Shown here: piece by piece, positions 9,791-19,550 of the stretch
Numbering within the stretch: position 1 is the first letter of the stretch
Layout of the letters: each line of letters opens with the position of its first letter
Origin: Pseudonocardiales bacterium
GTDB lineage: Bacteria; Actinomycetota; Actinomycetes; Mycobacteriales; Pseudonocardiaceae
Assembly (NCBI GenBank): GCA_026393175.1
Contig: JAPLAT010000142.1
Coordinates: 1-40,694 of the forward strand
Length of the DNA: 40,694 bases
Direction: 5' to 3'
Translations under genes and position numbers: made by a program
The notes under the pieces: generated by a model
The model's input: only the letters and a program-made list of their open reading frames with translations
The model's database searches: none
What the model was told of the DNA's origin: nothing

Positions 9791-11329
9791 TCAGCGCCGG
9801 CGGGCCTTCGCCTTGCGGGGCGGCGGGAGGGCCCCCTCGGCGCGGAGCTTGGCGGCGTGCGCGGCGAGGGCGTCGACCAGGGCGGGGACGCGGGCCTCGT
9901 CGGGCTGCACGTCGACCCGCAGGCCGAACTCCCGCGCCGTCTCGGCCGTGGCCGGGCCGATGCAGGCGACGATCGTGCGGGCGTGCGGCTTGCCCGCGAT
10001 GCCGACCAGGTTCCGGACGGTGGACGAGCTGGTGAAGCACACCGCGTCGAACCCGCCGGTCTTGATCGCCTCGCGGATCGGCGCGGGCGGCGGGGCCGCC
10101 CGGACGGTCCGGTACGCCGTGACGTCGTCGATCTCCCAGCCGCGGTCGCGCAGGCCCGCGGCGAGGGTCTCGGTGGCGATGTCGGCCCGCGGGAGCAGGA
10201 CGCGGTCCACCGGGTCGAGCACGTCGTCGTAGGGCGGGAAGATCCCCAGCAGGCCCTCGGACGAGGACTCCTGGGACTCCTCGATGTCGGGCACGAGCTC
10301 GGGGACGATGCCGAAGCCGCGCACCTTCTCCGCGGTCGCGGTGCCGACGCAGGCGATCTTCACGCCGGAGAACGCGCGGGCGTCGAGGCCGAACTCGGCG
10401 AACTTCTCCCACACGGCCTTGACGGCGTTGGTGGAGGTGAACACGACCCACTGGTAGCGCCCGTCCACCAGCCCCTTGACCGCGCGCTCCATCTGCGTGG
10501 GCGAGCGCGGCGGCTCGACGGCGATGGTGGGCACCTCCTCGGCGGAGGCGCCGTGCACGGCGAGGCGCTCGCTCATGGCGCCGGCCTGGTCCTTCGTGCG
10601 GGGCACCAGCACGCGCCAGCCGTACAGCGCGCGGGACTCCCACCACGACAGCTCGGCGCGCAGCCCGACCTCGGCGCCGACGGTGACGACGAGCGGCCCC
10701 TCGAGGTCACCCGCCTCGCCGACGACGGTGGCCAGCGTGGCCTGCACCGTCTTCTGCGTGGTCTGCGAGCCGCCCGCGGTGACCGCGACGGGCGTCTGCG
10801 ACGGGACGCCGTTCTCGGTGAGCCCGGCGACGATCTCGGTGAGGTGCGTGGGCCCGGCGTGCAGCACGAGGACGCCCGGCGCCGCGGCGAGCGCGGCCCA
10901 GTCGACGCCCGCGCGGACGTCGGCCTCGATGTGCGCCGAGCCGAGCGGCACGCCGGCGTAGGCGGGGACGGCGGTGCCCGACGGCACGCCCGGGACGACG
11001 TCGAACGCCACCTCGGCGCCGGCCACCGCGACGGCCTCGGCGACCACGGCGTCGACGGTCAGCGGGTCGCCGCTGACCAGCCGGGTCACGGAGCGCCCGG
11101 CGCGGGCCTCGGCGACCAGGTCGCGCGCGACGTCGGCGGGCTGGCCCACGGCGGGCCGGACCTCCGCGCCCTCGGCGGCCAGCGCGAGGATGGCCTCCGG
11201 CACGTCCGGGTCGGTGACGATCAGGGGCGCGGCGGCGATGGCGTCCCGCGCGCGCACGGTGAGCAGGCCCGGATCGCCGGGGCCGCTGCCCACGAAGGCG
11301 ACGCGGCCGGTGGAAGGTGCTCGGTTCAT
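9791..11329 (-). CDS. hemD: Uroporphyrinogen-III C-methyltransferase / uroporphyrinogen-III synthase fusion
   Basis: N-terminal VAFVGSGPGDPGLLTVRARDAI (SUMT), C-terminal GWRVLVPRTKDQAGAMSERL... and CFTSSSTVRNLVGI (HemD). Confidence 0.92.
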   Translation of the reverse strand: MNRAPSTGRVAFVGSGPGDPGLLTVRARDAIAAAPLIVTDPDVPEAILALAAEGAEVRPAVGQPADVARDLVAEARAGRSVTRLVSGDPLTVDAVVAEAVAVAGAEVAFDVVPGVPSGTAVPAYAGVPLGSAHIEADVRAGVDWAALAAAPGVLVLHAGPTHLTEIVAGLTENGVPSQTPVAVTAGGSQTTQKTVQATLATVVGEAGDLEGPLVVTVGAEVGLRAELSWWESRALYGWRVLVPRTKDQAGAMSERLAVHGASAEEVPTIAVEPPRSPTQMERAVKGLVDGRYQWVVFTSTNAVKAVWEKFAEFGLDARAFSGVKIACVGTATAEKVRGFGIVPELVPDIEESQESSSEGLLGIFPPYDDVLDPVDRVLLPRADIATETLAAGLRDRGWEIDDVTAYRTVRAAPPPAPIREAIKTGGFDAVCFTSSSTVRNLVGIAGKPHARTIVACIGPATAETAREFGLRVDVQPDEARVPALVDALAAHAAKLRAEGALPPPRKAKARRR

Positions 11330-11349
11330 CTTGTCTCTCGTACTCCTGG

Positions 11350-12278
11350 TCAGCGGTTTCCCAGGGGCAGCGAGCCGCCCCCCATGTCGAGGAGCTCGGC
11401 GGCCAGGGCCGCTCCGAGCTTCTCGGCGACGTCCATGTCTCCCGTGCTCGACGCGCGCAACAGCGCGCCGTCGGTGGTACCGACCACGGCCCGCAGCGAG
11501 ATGCGGTCCAGGACGGTGCCGTCGTCGTCGATGTCCGAGACGACCTCGGCGAGGGCGGCGACGGGTGCGCTGCACCCCGCCTCGAGTGCGGCGAGCACCG
11601 AGCGCTCGGCGAGGACGGCGGCCCGCGTGAGCGGGTCGTCCAGCGCCGCGGCGAGCGCGCCGGCCAGCTCCACGTCGGTCTCCCGGCACTCCACCGCGAG
11701 GGCGCCCTGCGCGGGCGCCGGCAGCATCTGCACCGGTTCGAGCAGCTCCGTGGCCTCGTCGACCCGGCCGAGCCTGCGCAGCCCCGCCGCGGCGACCACC
11801 ACGGCGTCCAGCTCGCCGGAGCGGACCTTCCCGATCCGGGTGTCGACGTTGCCCCGGATCGGCACGACCTCCAGGCCCAGCCCGAGCGCGTCGAGCTGCG
11901 CGGCGCGCCGCGGCGAGCCGGTGCCCACCCGCGACCCGTTCGGCAGCTCGCCGAGCACCAGGCCGTCGCGGGCGACGAGCGCGTCGCGCGGGTCCTCCCG
12001 CGGCGGGACCGCGGCGAGGACCAGGCGCGGGTCGGGGGCGGTGGGCAGGTCCTTGTAGGAGTGCACCGCCACGTCGATCTCGCCGGCCGCGAGCGCCTCG
12101 CGCAGGGCGGAGACGAACACGCCGACGCCCAGCTCGACGACGGGCGCCGACGACCGGTCGCCGGTGGAGCTGATCTCCACCAGCTCGGCGGCGTGCCCGG
12201 CGGCGCGCAGCCGCGCGGCGACCTGGCCCGACTGGGCCACGGCCAGCGCGCTGGGGCGCGTCCCGATGCGGAGCGTGC

Positions 12279-12282
<4 letters not shown>
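11350..12282 (-). CDS. hemC: Hydroxymethylbilane synthase (porphobilinogen deaminase)
   Basis: [25 protein letters not shown]...; [23 protein letters not shown] start at 12282 overlapping the hemA stop by 4 nt. Confidence 0.94.
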
Positions 12283-13627
<1,345 letters not shown>

Positions 13628-13631
<4 letters not shown>

Positions 13632-14401
13632 CGTGACTCCTCCGCCCGCCCGTCGAGAAGAGCGGTCCGGCCGGGCACGGATACCGCGTGCCCGTTGGTG
13701 TGCCCGTTCGCGTGGCCGTTGACCGCGGCCGGCGGGTGCTCCTGGACGTGGCGGCGCGCCACGTGGAACGACAGGACCTGCAGCTCGACGGCAAGGTCGA
13801 CCTTGCGCAGCTCCACCTCGGCCGGCACCTGCAGCACGACGGGGGCGAAGTTGAGGATGCTGCGCACGCCGGCCGAGACCAGCAGGTCGCAGGCGGCCTG
13901 GGCGCCCTGCGCGGGGGTGGCGATGACACCGATGGTGACGCCGCGCTCGGCGCACACGGTGGGCACGTCGCGCACGTGGTCGACGAGGATGCCGTTGATG
14001 TGGATGCCGACGAGGTCGGGGTCGACGTCGAACAGCGCCGTGACGGGGAACCCGCGCCCGCCGAACCCGCCGTAGCCCGCGAGCGCGTGGCCGAGATTGC
14101 CGACGCCGACGAGCGCGACCGACTGGCGGTGGGTGAGCCCGAGGACCCGCTCGAGCTGCTGCAGCAGCGCCGAGACGTCGTAGCCGACGCCGCGCGTGCC
14201 GTACGACCCGATGTAGGACAGGTCCTTGCGCAGCTTCGCCGGGTTGACGCCGGTGGCGGTGGCGAGCTCGTCGCTGGAGACGGTGTCCGCGCCCTGCTCG
14301 GCCAGCTCGCCGAGCATCCGGAGGTAGACGGCGAGCCGGGCGACCGTGGCCTCCGGTACCGTCCTCGCCCCCGCTCCGTTCGCGTCTCCGGGCGGTGTCA
14401 C
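13628..14401 (-). CDS. rex: Redox-sensing transcriptional repressor Rex
   Basis: [23 protein letters not shown]...; [50 protein letters not shown] start at 14401. Confidence 0.94.
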
Positions 14402-14501
14402 GGGTGGGTGCTCCTCGGGTCGTCCTGCGCCGGGCCGTCGCTCGTCGGGCGGGAACACCCGGGGGCCTCGGACATCGGGGCTTGACGGCGGCTGGGTTCC
14501 C

Positions 14502-14530
14502 ACGGTAGCCGCTTGTGAACACCTGCACAA
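14502..14530 (-). promoter_or_regulatory. Predicted rex-hemACD promoter with embedded Rex operator (ROP)
   Basis: 14513-14530 TTGTGAACACCTGCACAA fits TTGTG-N8-CACAA. On the minus strand, TTGTGC (14525-14530), 17-nt spacer, TACCGT (14502-14507). Confidence 0.8.
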
Positions 14531-14682
14531 AGTTGCGATCTTGGCCGCGAGCGTGCTCACGCGGGGCGTCCGACGGGTGTCGCCGGTCGTCGCACCACAC
14601 CCTCCGCTCGTCGCCTCGAGGCCCGGTGGAGGGCCGGTGGAGGGGGCCCGCGCGAGGGGTCCGTCACGCACCCCGCACAACG

Positions 14683-14723
14683 CCGCAGGGGCGGCCCCGG
14701 GGATCCCGGGGCCGCCCCTGCGG
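14683..14723. terminator. Long perfect hairpin downstream of the fasciclin gene, 19-bp stem and 3-nt loop
   Basis: CCGCAGGGGCGGCCCCGGG-GAT-CCCGGGGCCGCCCCTGCGG, 17 nt beyond the stop of the minus-strand gene. Confidence 0.8.
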
Positions 14724-14739
14724 GCGGTGCTGGAGGGTG

Positions 14740-15417
14740 TCAGCTGGCGGTCGGCATGAGGACCTGGTCGATCACGAACACGGTGGCGTTCGCGGTCGGG
14801 ATGTTGCCGCAGAGGTTGGTGGCGGGCTCGGCGTTGCCGATGCCCTGGAAGGTCGGGGCGTCGGCGGTGCCGCCGACCTCGACCGCGCCGCCCTGCAGCG
14901 ACTCGAACGTGCCCGCCTCGACGAGACCGGCGGCGTCGGAGCGGGTGCCCGCGACGTGGTAGGTCAGGATGGTGGTGAGCAGCTCCTGGTCGGCCAGGAC
15001 GGCGTCCACGGTCTCCTGGCCCAGGGCCTCGAACGCCGGGTTGGCCGGGGCCAGCACGGTGTAGGTGGCGGCCGGGTCGTTGAGCGTGTCGACCAGGTTG
15101 GCCTGGGTGACCGCGGCGACGAGCGTGGTGAGGAGCGGGTTGTTCGACGCGGCGGTGCCCACCGGGTCGTCGACCATGCCCTGCGCCGAACCCTCGCCCT
15201 CGGTCGGGACCTGCGAGCAGGCCGGGCCGAAGATGTCCTCGATCGTGGTGACGCCGTCGCCCATCGCCATGGCCTCGCTGGTGGGGGCCGCGGCCGAGGT
15301 GGGCTCCGCCGAGGCGGACGGCTCGGCGGACGGGGTCTCGGAGCTGCTGCACGCGCCCAGCGCCACGGTCAGGGCGGCCATGGCGCCGACGGCGGCCAGT
15401 CGCTGGATCTTTCGCAC
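14740..15417 (-). CDS. Secreted fasciclin (FAS1) domain lipoprotein
   Basis: VRKIQRLAAVGAMAALTVALGACSSSETPSAEPS lipobox; NPLLTTLVAAVTQANLVDTLNDPAATYTVLAPANPAFEAL FAS1 motif. Confidence 0.9.
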   Translation of the reverse strand: MRKIQRLAAVGAMAALTVALGACSSSETPSAEPSASAEPTSAAAPTSEAMAMGDGVTTIEDIFGPACSQVPTEGEGSAQGMVDDPVGTAASNNPLLTTLVAAVTQANLVDTLNDPAATYTVLAPANPAFEALGQETVDAVLADQELLTTILTYHVAGTRSDAAGLVEAGTFESLQGGAVEVGGTADAPTFQGIGNAEPATNLCGNIPTANATVFVIDQVLMPTAS

Positions 15418-15615
15418 TTGGGGTTCCTCCTCGAACTGGACCCGGGTTGTCCCGAGCCGCGGTACACACAAACCTTCGACATCGCGCCAAAGGTGGTTCA
15501 CTCACCGGACGTAACGTTTCGATCACGTCACCGGGGTTGTCCGTAGAGATCATTGGGGTGGTGCCGCCGCTCGGCCACTCGAACGCACCAACGTGCGCCG
15601 AACGGGCGAGCGGTG

Positions 15616-17190
15616 TCAGGTGACGGTGAAGACGACGACCGGCCACCCCGTGGCGCCGTCCGGGATCGGGGCCACCCGCTCCTCGGGCTGCGTGACCCCG
15701 TTCGCGTCCGTGGCCCGGCTCTGCACGCGGTGCGTCCCGCGGTCGAGCTCGACGCTCGCGCGCCACATCCGCCACGTGCGCGGGTTCACCTCGGCGGCCA
15801 GCTCGGCGTCCTGCCAGGGGCCGTCGTCCACCCGCACCTCGACGCGGCTGACCCCGATCGGCTGCGACCAGGCGATCCCGGACACCGTGACGGGGCCGGC
15901 CGGCACCTGCTGGAAGCCGCGGGGGCTGTCGATCCGGGACTGGGTCTTGATCGGGGCGAACTGCCCCCACCCGCGCTGCAGCCAGTACCCCTGCGCCGCG
16001 GCGAACGTCGTCAGCTCGATGTCGGCCAGCCACTTGGTGGCCGACAGGAAGCCGTAGAGGCCGGGCACGATCATCCGGACCGGGAACCCGTGCTCGGGCG
16101 GCAGCGCCTCGCCGTTCATCCCGACGGCCAGCAGCGCGCCGCGCCCGGGCTCCATCACGACGTCGGTGGGCGTGCCCGCGGTCCAGGAGTCGAGGCTGGT
16201 GGACAGGATCTGGTCGGCGCCCGGCCGCACGCCCGCCTCCATGAGGACGTCGCGCAGCTCCACGCCGATGAAGTCGGCCGTGGAGATGTAGGGCCCGCCC
16301 ACCTCGTTGGAGACGCACGTCATCGTGATGGTGCGCTCGACCAGCGGCCGGGAGAGCAGGTCGTCGAAGGTCAGGGTGAGCTCGTTGTCGACCATGCCGC
16401 GCACGCGGCAGGTCCAGTCCGCGGCCGCCTGCGAGGGGATCTGCAGGGCGGTGTCGACGCGGTAGAAGTCGGCGTTCGGGGTGATGAACGGGATCGACTC
16501 CGGGAACGCGGCGGCGGCGGGCACGGGCGGCGCGGTCTCGGTCAGCCGCAGCCGCGCGAGCTGCGCGGTGACCGACGCGCGCGAGTCGCCGATGTTCGCG
16601 CCCAGGAGCTGCCCGCCGCCCGCGGCGGCCAGCGCGCCGACGCCGACCGCGGACGTCCCGACCAGCACGGCCCGGCGCGAGACCTGCGGGCCGCCGCCCG
16701 CGGGGGCGGCGGCCGCCCGCGCCCGCCGGTGCAGCAGCCGGAAGGCGAGCAGCCCGGCGAGGATCGCGACGAGCGGGGCGACGAGGTCGGCGGGGCCGAA
16801 GCCGGGCGAGAGCACGACGACCGCCAGGCCGACCAGGCCCATCGCCGCGACGACGACCGTGCCGACGAGCGGGTCGCGCCGGGAGAGCAGGCCGGCCAGT
16901 GCGGCGATCCCGAGGATCACCACGCCCATCCCGGCGAGCAGGATCGGCTTGTCGGCCGTGCCGAAGGTGGTCTTCGCGAACTCCGTGAGCCACTGCGGCG
17001 AGAAGCGGATGACCGTGTCGCCGACCGCGAGGAACGGCGAGGACGGCGGCGACACCAGGGCCGCGGCGAGGTGGCCGAGGCCGAGCGCCGCGCCCACCGA
17101 CACCAGACCGATCAGCGCGGCGGTGACGCGCGGGACGCCACCCTCGGCACGGGGGGCGGCCTGCTGCGGCGGTGTCTCGGTGGTGCTCAC
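15616..17190 (-). CDS. Molybdopterin-dependent oxidoreductase (sulfite-oxidase-like) with N-terminal transmembrane region
   Basis: About four TM segments, then FITPNADFYRVDTALQIPSQ..., TMTCVSNEVGGPYISTADFIGVELRDVL; C-terminal Mo-co dimerisation-like region. Confidence 0.88.
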   Translation of the reverse strand: MSTTETPPQQAAPRAEGGVPRVTAALIGLVSVGAALGLGHLAAALVSPPSSPFLAVGDTVIRFSPQWLTEFAKTTFGTADKPILLAGMGVVILGIAALAGLLSRRDPLVGTVVVAAMGLVGLAVVVLSPGFGPADLVAPLVAILAGLLAFRLLHRRARAAAAPAGGGPQVSRRAVLVGTSAVGVGALAAAGGGQLLGANIGDSRASVTAQLARLRLTETAPPVPAAAAFPESIPFITPNADFYRVDTALQIPSQAAADWTCRVRGMVDNELTLTFDDLLSRPLVERTITMTCVSNEVGGPYISTADFIGVELRDVLMEAGVRPGADQILSTSLDSWTAGTPTDVVMEPGRGALLAVGMNGEALPPEHGFPVRMIVPGLYGFLSATKWLADIELTTFAAAQGYWLQRGWGQFAPIKTQSRIDSPRGFQQVPAGPVTVSGIAWSQPIGVSRVEVRVDDGPWQDAELAAEVNPRTWRMWRASVELDRGTHRVQSRATDANGVTQPEERVAPIPDGATGWPVVVFTVT

Positions 17191-17234
17191 GGGACAGGGT
17201 TCGCCCGAATGGAGCTTGCGGTTCGCCCTCGCCG

Positions 17235-17483
17235 CTATCGGGCGAGATCCTCCCGCAGACGCGCCTCCTCGACGCGGAAGAAGCCGTGTTCGCGGCCGTC
17301 GATCGCGACGACCGGCACCCGGTCGCCGTACTCGGCCCGCAGCTCCGGGTCGGTGTCGACGTCGACGGCCACCCAGCCCACGCCCAGCTCCCCGCAGATC
17401 CGGGCCACGTCGGCCTCGGCCGTGACGCACAGGGAGCACCCGGCGCGGGTGTAGACGGTGACCCGGTGCGCCGGCGCGCTCAC
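17235..17483 (-). CDS. Glutaredoxin family protein
   Basis: VSAPAHRVTVYTRAGCSLCVTAEADVARICGELGVGW...; CSLC redox motif and RVPVVAIDGRE. Confidence 0.87.
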   Translation of the reverse strand: MSAPAHRVTVYTRAGCSLCVTAEADVARICGELGVGWVAVDVDTDPELRAEYGDRVPVVAIDGREHGFFRVEEARLREDLAR

Positions 17484-19054
17484 GACGCCGCCAGCTGGCG
17501 CCGGGCGACCTTGCCGGTCGGCGTGCGGGGCAGCTCCTCGACGAAGCTCACCACGGCGGGGACCTTGAACCGGGCCAGCCGGATGCGGCAGTGCGCGACG
17601 ACCTCGTCCTCGGTGAGCGCCGTGCCGTCCGCGCGGACGAGCACGGCCTTGACCGCCTCGCCGGTGCGGTCGTCCGGCACGCCGACGACGGCGGCCTCGG
17701 CCACTCCCTCCAGCTCGGCGAGCACCCGCTCGACCTCGCGGGGGTAGACGTTGAACCCGTTGACGATCACCAGGTCCGAGGAGCGGTCGACGAGGTGCAG
17801 GTCGCCGTCGGCGTCGAGGAAGCCGACGTCGGCGGTGCGGAACCAGCCCTCGGCGTCCGGCCCGCCCGCGCCGTCGGGCCAGTAGCCGGAGAACAGGTTG
17901 GGCCCGCGCAGGGCGACCAGGCCGGTGTCCTCGGTGGGGTCGGAGACGTCGTCGAGCGTGTCGAGCTCGTCCTCGTCGGCGTCGGCGTCGGGCTCGGTCA
18001 GCGGGCGGCCGGACGCGTCGACCAGCCGCAGCTCGACGCCCGGCAGCGGGCGCCCGACCGACCCCGGCTTGGCCCGGCCGTCGGCGCCGTTCGTCGTGAC
18101 GACGGGCCCGGCCTCGGACAGGCCGTACCCCTCGAAGATCCACAGCCCGGTGGCGGCCTGGAAGTCGGCCAGCCAGCGCGCGGGCAGCGGGGCGCCCCCG
18201 GAGGTGCACAGCCGCAGCCCCGCGGTGGCCGCCCGGAGCTCCTCGGCGGGCAGGTCGAGCAGCGACCGGAACATCGACGGGACGCCCGCGACCCCGCTCA
18301 CCCGCTGCTCGCGCAGCACCCGCGCGGTGTGGGCGGGCTCGAACCGCTCGGTCAGCACGGCCGTGGCGCCCGCCCAGCAGACCTGCAGGAAGCCCGCGGC
18401 GAGCCCGAAGACGTGGAACAGCGGCAGCGCCAGCAGCACCCGGTCCACCGCCGTGACGGGGGCCGGACGCAGCTCCGCGGCCTGCCTCCGGTTGGCCAGG
18501 ACGGCCCGGTGCGAGAGCTGCACGCCGCGCGGGGTGCCCGTGGTGCCCGACGTGTAGACGAGCAGCGCGACGGCCTCGCCGCCCTCACCATGGGTGACCT
18601 CGGCGCCGTCCGCCGGGCGCGCCGCGACGTCGGGCGGGGGCAGCACGGCCGCGCCGACGGCGCCCGCGCACGACTCCGCGGCGGTGTCCCCCGGCTCCGC
18701 GACGACGACGGCGGGCCGGCAGTCGCCGAGGATGATGTCGAGCTCGCGGGGCACCGACACCGGCCCGATCGGCACGGCGATCGCGTCGGCGTGCAGGGCG
18801 CCGAGCAGCGCCACGCAGAACGCGGCCCCGTTGCCCAGGCGCACCACGACGCGGTCGCCGGGGGCGATGCCGGCCCCGCGCAGGCGGGCCGCCTCGGCCG
18901 CTGCGGCCGCCGACAGGTCCGCCCAGGTCAGCGTGCTGCCCGCGGCCGTGTCGACGATCGCCGGATGGTCGGGGGTCGCGGTGGCGGCGCGCGTCACCAG
19001 CGCCACGAGGTGCGTGGGGTCTGCGGTGGCCTGCGGCCCGCTCCGGCTGTCCAC
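17480..19054 (-). CDS. Acyl-CoA synthetase / AMP-dependent ligase
   Basis: ALLVYTSGTTGTPRGVQLSHRAVLANRRQ, IFEGYGLSEAGPVVTTN, VDRSSDLVIVNGFNVYPREVE, PRTPTGKVARRQL; GTG start at 19054. Confidence 0.9.
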   Translation of the reverse strand: MDSRSGPQATADPTHLVALVTRAATATPDHPAIVDTAAGSTLTWADLSAAAAAEAARLRGAGIAPGDRVVVRLGNGAAFCVALLGALHADAIAVPIGPVSVPRELDIILGDCRPAVVVAEPGDTAAESCAGAVGAAVLPPPDVAARPADGAEVTHGEGGEAVALLVYTSGTTGTPRGVQLSHRAVLANRRQAAELRPAPVTAVDRVLLALPLFHVFGLAAGFLQVCWAGATAVLTERFEPAHTARVLREQRVSGVAGVPSMFRSLLDLPAEELRAATAGLRLCTSGGAPLPARWLADFQAATGLWIFEGYGLSEAGPVVTTNGADGRAKPGSVGRPLPGVELRLVDASGRPLTEPDADADEDELDTLDDVSDPTEDTGLVALRGPNLFSGYWPDGAGGPDAEGWFRTADVGFLDADGDLHLVDRSSDLVIVNGFNVYPREVERVLAELEGVAEAAVVGVPDDRTGEAVKAVLVRADGTALTEDEVVAHCRIRLARFKVPAVVSFVEELPRTPTGKVARRQLAAS

Positions 19055-19066
19055 GGCGCTCCTGGT

Positions 19067-19094
19067 CTGTCGGGGCTCGACTGTCGGGGCTCGA
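19067..19094. repeat. Exact 14-nt tandem duplication upstream of the AMP-ligase gene
   Basis: ctgtcggggctcga ctgtcggggctcga. Confidence 0.85.
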
Positions 19095-19250
19095 CTGCTC
19101 TGCTGAGGTGCCGCCACCCCGCCGCGACCGGCCGGACGGCTGCCGCACCGAGTCTTCCACGCTCGCCCGGTGGCCCGTCCGCTACTCCGCTCGGCGCAGC
19201 GGACGGGCCGGGTGCACCGCTCGCCCCGCGACACGCGCGGAGCGATGACG

Positions 19251-19265
19251 CTCACCGCGCGTGAC
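19251..19265. promoter_or_regulatory. BldD-box-like dyad upstream of the bldN-like sigma gene
   Basis: CTCACCGCGCGTGAC; 15-bp dyad with TCAC-N5-GTGA arms, two central mismatches to the remembered BldD consensus. Confidence 0.4.
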
Positions 19266-19550
19266 CGTCCGCTCACCGGAACCGCATGAGGACGAACGGA
19301 TGCTGCGTGCTTCACCACACCGGGTCCGCCGTATGCTCCGCCGCTACAGCCGTCTCAACGCGCCGAACCCCGAATTCGACGCGCAACTCACCCGAGGGAG
19401 TGGCATGCAGCTCGTCGCCGGTGCACCGCGGACCGACCGCGATCCCCGCGGCCCGTCCGCACCCGGTCGGGAGGCATGACCCCCCTGATGCGACCGTCCC
19501 GGCTGCTCCGCACCGACGCCACCCGCCGCTCCGCGGAAAGGGAGACCGAG

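Noticed and set aside
7179-10232. 1017-aa plus-strand ORF spanning hemB and the DUF559 gene
   Set aside because: Arg/His/Gly/Asp/Gln-rich translation typical of antisense frames in high-GC DNA. It lies opposite several confidently identified genes.
17235-18209. 324-aa ORF extending the glutaredoxin upstream
   Set aside because: The upstream extension is out-of-frame over the AMP-ligase. The glutaredoxin starts naturally at GTG 17483 with a 4-nt overlap.
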